This document shows positions 11,263 through 24,258 of a stretch of DNA of 64,000 nt, one piece after another (position 1 is the stretch's first letter; every line of letters starts with the position of its first letter). The position numbers were made by a program, and so were the translations under genes. The notes beneath the pieces were generated by a model. That model worked only from the letters and a program-made list of their open reading frames with translations, was not told where the DNA came from and did no database searches. The DNA comes from Magnolia sinica (Eukaryota; Streptophyta; Magnoliopsida; Magnoliales; Magnoliaceae), in assembly GCF_029962835.1 (NCBI RefSeq), contig NC_080579.1:80555959-80619958 (forward strand), read 5' to 3'.

Positions 11263-12191
11263 TGGTGGTGGCGTCACTAGCCAAACCGCGTCCATTTCCT
11301 CCTAATTCTACTCTTGCCCCACATGTCCCAAGATTCCACTTGTGTGCATTGGCCGGTCATAATAGGCACGTCTACTACTATGACAACACGTGTTTGAAAA
11401 ATGTACATGCTTGCCATAGTGGGTTAAGTGTGCATGTCATCTCTCTTATATATAATGCATACCTCTTTTCTTTTTCTTTTTTTTTGTTCTTTTTCTAGTT
11501 CCACGGAGCAGTGGCGGAATGACGCATCGGGCCTGAGGGATTCAACTGTAGTAAAACAGGTATGGAACGATCTTGGCCATGTGCAGGACATCTAGACATG
11601 TATAGAATGGGACATATCATATTGGAGCATTTGATAAAAATAAAAAATAAAAAATCAGGCTGTTTGGTTATCAGGGTGTGGGGCTTCCTCTTTTTCCAAA
11701 GCAGCGGACAGCCTAATAATTAAACAGCCTGAGTATTTGATCAAATGATTTGGGGATCCACCAAATACATTGAGCGTGTTGTTGGTGGAGCAACCATTAG
11801 TGGGGTTTGCTAATAGAAAATATCTGTTATACATTGATGATATTGTGATATTGTATATTAAAGTGTGATTGGGTTTCGAAGACAAATGCCATCTATCTCT
11901 CCACTAAGAGTGCATTTGTGATTGCCCGTTCCCCCATGAAAAGTGATCAAAGCCCTTCATCACAAGGTCTTTCTAACAGAAAATTTCTGGTCCGTCGATC
12001 ACAATCTAATCACAATGTCACGGTCCTCACTGTTGCCCCGGTGGTAGACTCACAGGTCAAGGGTTCGACTACCCGTGGGTGGACAGCGTGGGTGTGTGCG
12101 CGTGAAAACAAAAATCACAATGTCACAAATACTCTTTTATCTACGTGGTCATGCCGTAAAATGGATGGATGCACCATCCCTCTCGTTGCCC

Positions 12192-12193
12192 AT

Positions 12194-12233
<40 letters not shown>
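12192..12233. repeat. (CT)n microsatellite
   Basis: Pure CT run just upstream of the NLR1 last exon. The NLR2 equivalent at about 63,392-63,408 is much shorter. Confidence 0.95.
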
Positions 12234-12235
<2 letters not shown>

Positions 12236-12413
12236 TAAAATAAAAAATAAAAACAGAGAGAGAGAAGGAAACAGAGGAGAAGAGAAAGAAGAAGATGGGG
12301 CTTACTCATTATTGATACAGACCTTGACTGCGGGCTTACTGTCACTGCACTCGGATAGCGGGCTAAAAAGATTCATCCTCTTGACTTGTGATTGATTTAC
12401 GCTGGTCTCCATG

Positions 12414-12415
<2 letters not shown>

Positions 12416-12445
<30 letters not shown>
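12416..12445. repeat. (TG)n microsatellite
   Basis: Pure TG run about 30 bp before the predicted last-exon acceptor of NLR1. It is absent from the NLR2 equivalent at about 63,618. Confidence 0.95.
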
Positions 12446-12448
<3 letters not shown>

Positions 12449-12475
12449 AGCTCCTTATTCAATCCCATTTTGCAG

Positions 12476-12549
12476 TTGCAGATATCAATCTACACTATCC
12501 ATCAAATGATACTCCTCTTCCAATCAACACTGACGCCGGAAAGTCATAA
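12476..12549 (+). CDS. NLR1 predicted last exon (C-terminal tail)
   Basis: After acceptor TTTTGCAG, 74 nt continue the exon-1 frame: the split codon G|TT gives V, then the tail ADINLHYPSNDTPLPINTDA, then GKS and TAA at 12,547-12,549. The NLR2 counterpart at 63,651-63,724 has the same splice phase, length and nearly the same residues (HY to HH, G to R), with silent third-position changes. That is the pattern of a translated exon. It is too short for ordinary open-frame searches. A further GTAAG just after the stop (about 12,556) may start a 3' UTR intron. No transcript is available. Confidence 0.65.
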
Positions 12550-13165
12550 CAGTCGGTAAGTTGTGGCTGAAGGTGGAGCAACCATGGAGGTTTGTTACCA
12601 CACTTCTCCCGCATTTATTTTGGATTGTAAGGCATGTATGCCAATGTGTGTTGGTGTGAAACTCTTCAACTCCAAGGACAGTATACTTTGGATTTTTAAG
12701 GCCTGTAATGGTGTGAAATTCTCTACTCCAAGCACAGTAAGACTGTAATATTTGTGTTGTGTGGATGTTTCATTTGGATGTTAAGGCATGTGTCAATGTG
12801 GTCCCATGAACTGATAAACAGGTTCAGAAATGAAGAGGAGGTTACCTGGCTCTAGCAAGCTAATAAACTGATTTCAATCAACCAAGACATCAAGATGTGC
12901 CATGATTTATACTGCTTGAGCTTGCAAAATTGGATTTCGATATGTAGCAATTGATTTACCAGAGTGCATTAATGGATATTTCGTGGTAAGATTTTCATAA
13001 TCTTTTAGTAATGTATTGAGAAGAACTAGATCCCAACTTGTTTGGACATAGAAAAGTTTAAAGAACAAAAATGGGTTCTTGTCATTGGTAAGAAGAAGAA
13101 AAGGCCTTATGGCCTCTTTGTTGGAAACATTCCCTTCAATTTCTCACCAAATTTGACGCAGGGAT
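12550..13165 (+). other. Region 3' of NLR1
   Basis: 12,550-12,760 is shared with 63,725-64,000 (GGTGGAGCAACCATGGAGG, TTGTAAGGCATGTATGCC) and may hold the 3' UTR with one or more introns. From about 12,780 to 13,165 I see only AT-rich non-coding sequence with no recognisable gene. Confidence 0.5.
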
Positions 13166-13772
13166 GGACCAGGGATGGACGTGATGAGGTTGATCACCGT
13201 CTTCTCAAGGATACATAACTACTCCGAATCCACGGAGCTTCTTTAGACTCCTCACAGAGATTCCTTGAAATCACGAGGGAAAAGAAATAAATTCTAATAA
13301 AATCAAAAATAACTTGATTGATAATTGTCTGATGTGTGTCCTCGTTACACTATTAATAAAGATAAAAAATTAAAATTCATAATTACCAAAAGTAGCAAAA
13401 TTCTAACTCTAATAAAAATCCTAATTCTATTAAAACTCTTTTAAATCCTAATTTCTAAAAATAAAAATTTCAAATAAACTTTTACTAGAAGAGTCATATC
13501 ATGATTACAAGTTATTTCTAAAAAAGAAGAAAATCTAAAACTCTAAAAATTATATATATATATATATATAAAATCAAAACTACTAAAAATAGTAATTTTT
13601 CCTTAATTTTTCATTTTTGAGCTGAAAGTGCACATTTTCTGATAAAACGGATAGATGTGACCCACGTTGTGGGTCAGATTTCCTTGGATGGCCCGTTTAA
13701 GTAAAGATTGATAGGTTATGCGCCCCGTAATGATTCTCGAATCAAAGGTTATGGCCAATTTATGGTTTACCT
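13166..13772. repeat. Dispersed LTR-like repeat, copy 1
   Basis: Matches 61,636-62,280 over about 600 bp (GATGAGGTTGATCACCGTCTT, CCACGGAGCTTC, AGAGTCATATCATGATTACAA, TTTATGGTTTACCT). It is non-coding. The 61.6 kb copy lies beside a copia fossil, so a copia LTR fragment is possible. It is interrupted at 13,773 by a CACTA terminus. Confidence 0.6.
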
Positions 13773-13995
13773 CACTATAAGAAAATATACGTTTACCGGC
13801 GGCCAAAACCTTCGGGTAAAGATCCCAAAAACCACCGACAAAGCCTTTGCCGGCAGCCAGATATACGCCGAAAAAGGAGGTGTCACTTATTCATTTACTG
13901 ATGCCCATCATGCTTTTCCGGCGGTTTTGCTGATCGCCGCTATAGGGGGAGCTTTACCGGCGCTTCTTCTGACTACCATTGTAGACTAAAAAAGC
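13773..13995 (+). mobile_element. CACTA transposon terminus
   Basis: Begins CACTATAAGAAAATATACG, a typical En/Spm-type end, followed by GC-rich subterminal repeats (CCGGCGGC, CCGGCAGCC, CCGGCGGTTTTG, CCGGCGCTT) down to about 13,980. The uninterrupted site is visible at about 62,266. The other terminus was not found, so the element is probably truncated or extends left of or past the gypsy relic. Confidence 0.7.
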
Positions 13996-14780
13996 ATCGT
14001 TAAATGACATTGTTTATTATTTTTATTTGATTAAAATCTATATTTTTTTCTATATATTTAAAATCTAAAAAATATTGCACAACATAGTTAAAAATGATAT
14101 TAAAATAATATTTACAATAATAAGTTGAATGGTTCCAAATACATAAAAAAATCCATCGATCCAGCTCTCATTCGCCCTTGCCTACAACCTGTAAAAGAAA
14201 ATGGCAAAAAGAAATTAAATAATCCCAAATAACAAAAAAAAAAACTATCTATAGATGTTAAATTAACAAATGAAGATAATCATCTATACGTATTCCAATC
14301 AGCACAAGGATGACAACATGACATGCATATTTTAGATATTCTACATGAATATTTGTTTCTCCAACTTTAGGAAAAGGTAGACGTTGCCAGGATGATGCAG
14401 GACATGAAATTCAAGTATGATGTGCAAGAATTCAGGCTTAGATTATACCAATTCAAAAACAATTACACAAATTCCACATCCCACATGATAGTCCAAACAT
14501 TCAATGAAAGAAGAATCTATACGGGTCCAGGCCGACACAGGCTAGGGCTGAACCAATAAAAATTATAAGCCAAACGATGTCAAAGGGAAATAGAAATCAA
14601 CCACACATGCATAAGAATCAGTCCCTAATCCAAGGGATTCCCCAATTTCAATTTAAGGAACCCTAGGGTGAAAAAAATGGATAAATAAACTAGGGCTAAT
14701 GCAAACTAAGGCTAGGATTTAGGAAATAGGAATGAAAAGAGAAAAACCGGAGGAAAACCTAACCTAGAGAAAGCTCCAGC
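13996..14780. other. AT-rich stretch without a gene
   Basis: Low GC, non-coding, possibly the interior of the CACTA fragment that starts at 13,773. No motif or domain recognised. Confidence 0.5.
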
Positions 14781-14786
14781 GTGCAG

Positions 14787-15617
14787 ATGTTGACTTGGAG
14801 CTGACGCACGAGCGCGGGTGGGCTAGCCGCACATGTGATGGAAGCCTGCCTCCCCAAAGTGAAACCTAGGCCTTAGTCGGCCGGGGGAGACCTTCAATCT
14901 CTCCAAGTTTGACGACGATCCGACGTAAGGTCGAGGCGTAGTACTCCACTGAAGTTTCAGCCCTCCTATAGGTCCAGATTATGAAAATTGGTTGTAGGGG
15001 ATGAATAGCTGCAAAGGTTGAAAATTTCAAAGTAATAATGATGATAAAAGATGAGGTATATGGATGAGAGAAGTAAGGACGGATGAGGATAGATGTAGCT
15101 TCATACCACGTAGTTAGCCCTTCGAAAAGGGAGGGCTTCACACCCACTTTTGAATTCTTCTACAACTCAAGAAAAGAGCAGAAAAATAAAACAGAAATTT
15201 TTTATTAAGCTTGAATGAATGAAAAGAACTACAAGGGATGCCTATTTATAGGAAAAATCCTATACTCCAAAACTCGCACAATATACGCAACCTATTACTT
15301 GGTGGTGAAGTAAACTAAAATAAAAACTAAACAAAGAAATTCAAAGCGTTCACAATGTTCTAAATAATAACAATAAGCAAAACTTAAAATATGACATTAA
15401 TCCGACGAGTGGGCCATGAACATGAGGTCCTATGATGGGCTTTTCTTGACTATCGGGCCCACCCTTTTGAACCAAAACTTCGTCTTCTAACTAGAAGGTC
15501 CTCCCTGGACGTCGTCATCGAACCAAATCGATGGTGGAACCCTCCTTCTACGTACGTATGTGCATAGGGGGTGGCGTGCGTGTGCGTGTAGGCGGCGTGC
15601 GCACGATGTCCTCATCA
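14787..15617 (-). mobile_element. LTR of the minus-strand Ty3/gypsy relic
   Basis: Read on the minus strand the LTR begins TGATGAGGACATCG at 15,617, directly after a purine tract (GGGGAGAGT, 15,618-15,626) that fits a polypurine tract. A TATA-type motif CCTATAAATAGGC is near 15,240-15,252. The far boundary (about 14,787, TGTTGACTTGG on the plus strand) is a guess. Confidence 0.55.
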
Positions 15618-18600
15618 ACTCTCCCCAGCAGCGAAGATTTCGCCACTGGCGAAATAAAACTCCTGAACTACTCTAGGATGTCAGGATCAAGTCTCTGAAG
15701 CTCCTCCTCAATGAGCCACGTGCTGTCTGAAGCTGGGCGTGACTTCCATTTAACTAGGTTCTTCTGAAACCCGCCATCTAACATAAAACTATCTCATGGT
15801 CCAGGATATCCTGTATTTCTTCTCTGTGTGTGTAAATGGTAGGTATGGGAGGCATAGGCTGGGATGAAAGGTCGAGGAGAGGCCATGGATCAAAGGGTAA
15901 ATCTGGGAAATCAGGATGGGTGAGCGAAGGGTTGGACAAAGTATCAGTGGGTCCTTAAAAAGTAACTAGATCCTCCACATTGAATGTGGAATAATTTCCA
16001 TGGAAGGTGAAAGATCTACCTCATAGCATTGAGACCGTTTCGCTTTATAATTTTGAAGGGCTCAGCGTGACGCACATGTAACTTACGAACGGCCCCTGGA
16101 GGGTACCGCTCGGGCCTAATGCAGACCATTACAAAGTCCCCAATATTGAACTCTTTAAAACGTCTATGTTGGTCTACAAAAAATTTATAATGTTCATTAC
16201 TAGTAGTGATCTTTTGCCTGATTTCTTGATGCAATGAATGTATGTGATGCGCAAAAGACTCTACAGACTCTGATGGCCTATGGGACAATGACATGGGGAT
16301 AAGATCAATAGGCTTCATAGGCTTGTAACCAATAACAACTTCAAAAGAACTTAGAGCTATGGACCTATTGACAAAACTATTATATGCAAACTTGGCTATG
16401 GATAGTATAGTGTCCCATGTCCTGGTATGCTCCCCTACTAAACATCAAAATAAACTCCTAGGCTCCTATTAACCCCTCAGTTTGGCCATCGGTCTAAGGG
16501 TGGTAGGTAGAAGAAAATTGGAGCCTAGTATTTATCATGTGCTATAGTGTCTTCCAAAAGTAACTCATAAAGCGCACATCACGATTAAACACTATGGTTT
16601 TTAGTAACCCATGTAGTTTGACAACCTCACTAAAGAACAACTTGGCAACATGAGATGCATCAGAGGTCTTAGAATAAGGAATGAAGTGAGCCATTTTAGA
16701 TAAACGGTCCACGACAACAAATATGGAATCGTGTTTCTGAATAGTCTTGGGAAGTTCAAGCACAAAGTCCATACTGATGTCCTGCCAAGGGATGAATGGG
16801 ACTGGCAAATGTGTGTATAATTCTGTATTCTATTTCCTTTACTTTGCCAGTTGACAAGTACGACATTGCCCTATAATTTTAGCCACGTCTCGTTTGAGGG
16901 TTGGCCAATAAAGCCTATCATCCACTAGGGCAATGGTCTTGTCACGACCAAAATGACCAGCGACCCCTCATGAAAGTAACTCTCAGATAAGAAAATCGCG
17001 GAAGGAGTTGCGTGGTATGCACAAGCGGTCACTCCTAAACAAATATCCGCCCAAAATCAAATATTCACTATTAACTCCTGATGGACTCTCTAACAACGAC
17101 TCGTACACAACTCCGAAATCTGGACATGTAGAATATTCTTATTTGATGCGCTCAAGGCCCATAACTTCAACGCTCATGGAGTTGAGTAATGCGATTCGAT
17201 GACTCAACGTGTCGGCAGGCTTATTCTTGACACCAGCCTTGTGCTTAAGCACGAAAGTATACTCTTGAAGGAATTGAGCCCACTTGGCATGCCTGAGGCT
17301 TAATTTCTTCTGAGAGTTCAAGTATCTTAAGGCCTCGTGATTCGAGAATAAGACGAATTCTTGCGGTAATAGGTAATAACGCCAATGGCGTAGTGATTGC
17401 ATTACCGCGTAGAATTTCTTGTCATAGGTGAAATATCTTTGTTTCGCCTCATTCAGTTTCTCACAAAAAAAGGCGACAGGGTGCCCTTCCTGACTAAATA
17501 CTCCTCATATACCGACTCCTGACGCGTCACATGTGACTTCAAAAGCTTTTGAAAAATCTGGAAGTCGCGTGATTAGAGCTTCGGTCATCTTGACCTTTCT
17601 CCTTGAAGGCCTTCGAGGCGGCCTTTGTCCATTGAAACTCTCCCTTTTTATGCAGTCCGTGATGGGAACCACAATGGAACCGAAGCCTCAAATGAACCGC
17701 TTATAAAAAGTGGCTAAGCCATGAAAGCTACGCACCTCATAAATATTGTGGGGTTCAGGCCAATTAACGATGGTCTTGACCTTCTCGGGATCTACCGATA
17801 CGCCCTCAGCTGACACAATAAAACCTAAGAAGATCACACTATTAGACAAGAATGCACATTTTTTTAGGTTGTCGTACAACTTATCGGCCCTAAGGATCCC
17901 ACAAACCTGCCTTAAATCGTTGAGGTGTTGCTCCTTGGTCATGTTATAAATCAAGATATAATCAAAGTATACGACCAAGAACTTCCCCATGAAGGGTCTC
18001 AACACTTAGGTCATCACACGCATAAAAGTGCTTGGGGCATTAGTTAACCCAAAAGGCATAACTAGCCACTCATATATCTCATCCTTTGTCTTGAAGGCCG
18101 TCTTCCACTTATCATCCGGTCATATACGGATTTGGTGATACCCACTTTTGAGGTAAATTTTTGAGAAGATAGTAGCATTGACCATCATATCTATCATGTC
18201 ATTAAGATGTGGTATGGGAAACCGATACTTGACTGTAATTTTATTGATGGCCTTACTATCAACACACATCCTCCATGTACCATCCTTCTTAGGTGTAAGA
18301 AGGGCGGGCACGACACACGGACTCATGCTCTCTAGAATGAAACCCTTCTCTAGGAGTTCATCAATCTGCTTCTTCAACTCAGCGTGCTCCTTTGGGTTCA
18401 TTTTGTAATGCGGGAGGTTTGGTAGAGTTGCCCCACGGATTAAATCAATGGCATGATGTATATCCCTCATAGGGGGAAGCTCATTCGATCAATCATCAGG
18501 AAAGACACAATGAAACTCATGTACTACCTGAATGGCCTCAGTGGGTAACTCTACGCTAGTCTCTGGTACACTCTTCCTAGCCACAAGGGCGTATATCGTC

Positions 18601-19179
18601 GAGTCAGCCTCCGTTTCTCACTCAAAGTCTTTGGCATTCAAAATATAGAGTGGTTTGGACTTGGACTTTGACTCCACTTCTTTTGGGCCGCTCGCACCAC
18701 TCTATGTGATGGACTATTTTCTAGTTGTATTCTTGGGTGGCAAAGGATTTAGGTTGACTTTCTTACCAAACCATAATGTACACACATTTGAACAACTAAA
18801 TATGGTGACGTCCCTGTCATAGAGCCACGGCCTGCCCAAAATGATATGACCCACATTCATAGGGACAACATCACACCAAATTATGTTTTTATATGATCCA
18901 AACTGAATAGGGACAAGACAATGGTGCGAGACTGGAATGGATGTTTCATCAAACCAAGAGACTCTGTAGGGTTGAGGATGGGCTTCCAGCTTCAAACCCA
19001 AACGACTCACAGTGTTAGTCGATGCCACGTTGGCATAACTACCACTATCCACGATCATCTTACAGTTCTTTTCTCCACATTTTGCATAAGTGTAGAAGAT
19101 CGTGTTGCGGCGCCAATTATCGATGCTCTTAGCTTGAGCCAATGCGCAACGTACAATTGCGAGAGTCGCAGACTCTTAC
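15618..19179 (-). mobile_element. Ty3/gypsy internal region, minus strand, broken
   Basis: In coding order from right to left: aspartic protease (about 19,142-18,714, IVDSGSYANV and GRPWLYDRDV), reverse transcriptase (about 18,470-17,690, [28 protein letters not shown]), RNase H (about 17,402-17,139, FVLFSNHEALRYL) and integrase (about 16,950-16,016, [30 protein letters not shown]). The order PR-RT-RH-INT identifies Ty3/gypsy. It carries multiple breaks, the gag part was not recognised, and it is cut at 19,180 by an LTR-like insertion. Confidence 0.9.
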
Positions 19180-19812
19180 TGTAACAACCCGAATTTTCAT
19201 GGCCAAAGTATGTACTTATGCTCGAGAAAATCGGGTGTTAATAATGTACAACTGGATACTCTGAAATCACACCCTATTTTTTTAAAATTTATTTACATCC
19301 AGATATATTCATGAAGGTAACATTTACAAGAATAAAGTCAACTGTAATGACTATATATCATTAGAGTAAAAGAAATAGTCAAGGCCCCATAATGGGAGGT
19401 TTATTACAACATTAAGTTTACAGCGGAAGTATAAAACTAAATAGTAAAACTGTCTTCTTAGTTTTTTAAGATAATCTTCTATAGGGAAGTATTCTTCTAA
19501 GTCTTCAATCTGTACGTCACCCGCATCATCTGTACGGTTGGGAGAGGGTCAATGCCCTACTCATAGTGAAGGTTACCCTTTAAGATTAACAATAATTTCA
19601 GAGATACATAATAGGTAAAGTCAGGGTCTGATATGTCCTATGCTCCACTAACACGAGGGTATCAGCATGCGCAAACAACCTACATGAGATGAATACCTAG
19701 TAAAGTATGTGGGGTTCATCATATGTACTGATCATCACAATGTGGAATACGATTTATAGTTAACCGGCTCGACCCGCACTCTCACTATACAAATATTCGC
19801 TGGCATAGCCAA

Positions 19813-22800
19813 TGTCATGCCCCAAACTCGGAAACCGGGCTCACAAAATTTTTGATCGCCGAATCCGGCACCGATGCCTCCGTAGCACCCCATTCTCGGC
19901 TCCCAGCACTCATTCGCTAGGTACCGATCCTGGGATGTTACAAGGAGGATTTTCAACATCAATTTGATTTGTAATAAGCATAATTAAAGGCATAACCAAC
20001 AAACAACAACCAAAAACTCCATCACATTTTCACTATGATAAAAAAATTTATAAGTACAATGAGCATAAAGGGAAATACAATGATAATGGACAAAAAGCTC
20101 CAAGACGATCTGCCATGCGCTCTAGCCTCAACCCTGCTGTGGTCCAACGTCACCTGCATGCAACGGTCGTGCATAAGCTTATGAAAAGCTTAGAGGGTGG
20201 TGAAAGTGTGTACGCAAGGTAGTAATATAGTTATGCAGTATCATAAATGTGGAACATGCTGATGAATCCATGAATACCATAAGTCGTACCAAGGCTATGC
20301 GAGGCAAGACATGAGTGATGTCGACCATACCAAGGCCATGCGATGTGAGATGCAACTCAAGCATACAGTTCCTCATCTGAGTCCATATATCAATACAATT
20401 TAAATCTGGAATATCACCGGGGTTTAGTACACTCCAAATCGAATTGCCGCCTCATCGCGCCCAATAAGGCGAGTGGAAGAGACCTCACTATCCGCCTACC
20501 AATATCGGGCTCGGCTCGTCGATAGCGGAACCATTCCTCGAGCTGGTCAAACTCAGCCTAGCTTTTCCCCCTCCTCTTGAATGGGTAAGGCTGCACCCCC
20601 TTCCAACCGACCATGACATAGTGGAAAGCGCGGCCGTCTGGTAATCGGTACTCAACGCTCATGCACCCACTTAGTCTAGACGTTGGAGCAACCTCCTGTA
20701 TCATAAGGTTTAAGGACTTTCACCTAGGGATATCTATAGCACCCCATGTAGAATAAGATTTTTGGTATCCAATCCTACCCACCACGATACTCCTGTGGAG
20801 GCTACAGCCCTGATGTCACTAGGGCGTACAGTAACCATGTCACATAATGTGAAATACATGGATCACACTATCCAGTCATGCAACAATCCTGCACATATCG
20901 TGCACTTATGTGGGGCATCACCGCCTATCTAGGAGCCCATAAACAAACTGCCCAAAGGCATATGATATGATCAATCACTCCTCATATCAAGCATACATAT
21001 GATGCGTATGATCATGAATCATGGAACTATTCTAAACATGTTATATATGGTGATGGACTCTGTTCACAACGAAGATAGGCCTAGACGGCCTACACACTAC
21101 AAGTATGGGCCTAACAATGGGCCCATCGGGAGAGTTATAATGCGGACATTTAACCATCATTGATCTTACAATGTGGAGTCAAACCATCATTGCTCCCAAG
21201 GCGTGACCGCCAAAAAAACATCATCACACACATCATGGTAGAATCTCACGTCACACTAGGCATCATATACGTCGCACTCAGCCCACACAATGGCCTCACA
21301 TACGTCTCATTGGGCCTCATATACATCAAATGGGCCGATCGAATGGGCCGATCAAATGGGTCGAATCAATTGGGCCAAGTCAAATGGGCCTCATGTATAT
21401 CAAATCGAGCCCAACCTTATATATTTTTGGGATCCGACCTATTCACAAGTTAACATAGAAATAGATGAAATGAAAACAAATATGAAGTAAATTGGAAACT
21501 ACTGTTGCCCTTAGAAGTTAAATGGTGGACGTCACGGTCCACTATTTAAATGGTGGGGCCCACTTGAACTTTAGATCAGACTCACCCATTTTCCCATGCT
21601 GTAAAATGACCTCAAAAATGGTTGGATGACATGGGTACAACACATGCATCATGGTGGGTCCCACCGTCCAAACAGTAGATGGTGTAAATAAAGCACATAC
21701 ATCATCAGGGTCCACACCACGTGGATGAAACATATACACCTGTAGTGGGTCCCACCGCCAGAAGAGCTTGGAATGTACACATAAATCCCATGGACCTGCA
21801 GAACTCTGGACGATTAAGAGAGAGAGAGAGAGCAGCTACGTGGCTGCTTGTAAGAGCAGCATAGTTGCTCTTACTTTTTCTTCTTCTTTTTTTCTCTTCT
21901 TAAACAAAACAGAGGTGGGTCCCATGTTGGGCCCACCACAACAACATATATATAATATATATTATATAATATAATATATCATATATATAATATAATATAA
22001 TATATAATATATATATATATAATATGATATAATATATATTATATATATCTAACATCTAGGCCTTGGACGGCTTGGACAGTGACATTCATCATGGTATTGC
22101 CCCACACGGGTAGGTGGGGCCCTCCTTGATGTATTTATCCTAATCCACTCTGTTTATCCATCCAAAACGGTGTGGCCCACCATGATTTGAAAAAGTAAGA
22201 AGCAGCTATGCTGCTCATACAAGCAGCCACGTAACTGCTCTCTCTCTCTCTCTCTTAATCGTCCAGAGTTCTTTAGGTCCATGGGATTTACGTGTACATT
22301 CCAAGCTCTTCTGGCGGTGGGACCCACTCCAGGTGTATGTGTTTCATCCACGTGGTGTGGGTCCTGATGATGTATGTGCTTTATTTACACCGTCTACTGT
22401 TTGGACGGTGGGGCCCACCATGATGCATGTGTTGTACCCATGTCGTCCAACCATTTTTGAGGTCATTTTACAGCATGGTAAAATGGGTGAGTCTGATCTA
22501 AAGTTCAAGTGGGCCCCACATTTAAATAGTAGACCGTGACATCCACTGTTTAACTTCTAAGGGCAACAGTAGTTTCCAATTTAGTTCATATTTGTTTTCA
22601 TTTCATCTATCTCTATGTTAACTTATGAATAGGTCGGATCCCAAAAATATATGAGGGTGGGCTCGATTTGATATACATGAGGCCCATTTGACTTGGCCCA
22701 TTTGACTTGGCCCAATTGATTCGACCCATTCGATCGGCCCATTTGATGTATATGAGGCCCAATGAGACGTATGTGAGGCCTTTGTGTGGGCCGAGTGCGA

Positions 22801-24258
22801 TGTATATGAGGCCGAGTGCGACGTGAGATTCTACCATGATGTGTGTGATGATGTTTTTTTGGCGGTCACACCTTGGGAGCAATGATGGTTTGACGTCCAC
22901 ATTGTAAGATCAATGATGGTTAAATGTCCACATTGTAACTCTCCCGAGGGCCCATTGTTAGGCCCATACTTGTAGTGTGTAGGCTGTCTAGGCTCATCTT
23001 CATTGTGAACAGAGTCCATCACCATATATAACATGTTTAGAATAGTTCCATGATTCATGATCATACGCATCATATGTATGCTTGATATGAGGAGTGACTG
23101 ATCATAGCATATGCCTTCAGGCAGTTTGTTTATGGGCTCCCAGATAGGTGGTGATGCCCCACATAAGCGCACGATACGCGCAAGATTGCTACATGACTGG
23201 ATAGTGTAATCCATGCATTTCGCATTATGTGACATGGTTACTATACGCCCTAGTGACATCAGGGCCGTAACCTCCATAGGAGTATCGTGGTTGGCAGGAT
23301 TGAATATTGAAAATCTTATTCTACATGGGGTGCTATAGATATCCCTAGGTGAAAGTCCTTAAACCCTTATGGTACCAGGAGGTTGCTTCAATGTCTAGAC
23401 TGAGTGGGTGCATGAGCATCGAGTACCGATTACCAGACAGTCACGCTTTCCAATGTGTCGTGGTCAGTAGGAAGGGGGTGCAGCCTTACCCGCCTGAGAG
23501 GAGGGGGCAAAGCTAAGCTAAGTTTGACCAGCTCGAGGAATGGGTCCGCTATCGATGAGTCGAGCCTACTATTGGCAGGCGGATAGTGAGGTTTCTTCCA
23601 CTCACCTTATTGCGCGTGATGGGGAGACAATTTGGTTTGGAGTGTACTAGACCTCGATGATATTCCAGATTTAAACTGTATTGACATATGGACTCAGATG
23701 AGGAATTGTATGCTTAAGTTACATCTCGCATTGCATGGCCTTGGTATGGCCGACATCACTCATGTCTTGCGTCGCATAGCATTGGTACAGCTTATGGTAT
23801 TCATGTATTCATCAGCGTGTTCTGCATTACTCTGATACTACATAACTATATTACTACCTTACGCACACACTTTCACCACCCTCTAAGCTTTCCATAAGCT
23901 TATGCACGACTGTTGTGTGTAGGTGACGTTGGACCGCAACAGTGTTGAGGCTAGAGCGCGTGGCAGATCGTCCTAGAGCTTTTTGTCCATTATCATATGT
24001 ATTTCCCTTTCAGTAATGTATTCAAATGTTTATATTAGTGGATATGTGATGATGATGTTGTCCTTGTAATTTGGGTAAATTTGTGGTTATGCTTATTATG
24101 AGACAAATGTATAAAAAAAATCCTCCTTATAGGATCCCAGGATCGGAATCTAGTGTATGGACGTTGGAAGTCGAGAATGGGGTACTACGGAGGCTGTCGG
24201 CACCGGATTTGGGGATCGGGATTCTGGTGAATCTGATTTTCGGGTTTTAGGCGTGACA
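19813..24258. mobile_element. 4.45 kb palindromic insertion of two head-to-head LTR arms
   Basis: Starts TGTCATGCCCC and ends GGCGTGACA, flanked by exact GCCAA at 19,808-19,812 and 24,259-24,263. The left arm (about 19,813-21,885) and right arm (about 22,185-24,258) are inverted copies, very similar near the centre and more diverged near 24,000-24,110. Each arm matches the right half of the solo LTR at 620-4654. The 300-bp centre is an AT-rich, itself palindromic tract. There is no coding capacity. The single target duplication suggests it arrived as one unit. Confidence 0.75.
21885..22185. repeat. AT-rich palindromic centre
   Basis: Spacer between the two arms. 21,944-22,050 is almost pure A/T with repeated ATATAT/TATAAT units and can fold on itself. 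The remainder is a short GC-richer piece with GTGGGGCCCTCC. Confidence 0.8.

Larger units (their letters stand above)
9674..12475 (+). other. Predicted NLR1 intron (2.8 kb)
   Basis: Donor GTAAGAG at 9674, acceptor TTTTGCAG ending at 12,475. Both are conserved in NLR2, where the intron is 5.0 kb. It contains, in order, sequence shared with NLR2 (to about 10,120), an old MITE remnant, a copia remnant (about 10,860-11,020), a private MITE-like block, and shared sequence again from about 11,265. No gene was seen inside it. Confidence 0.65.
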
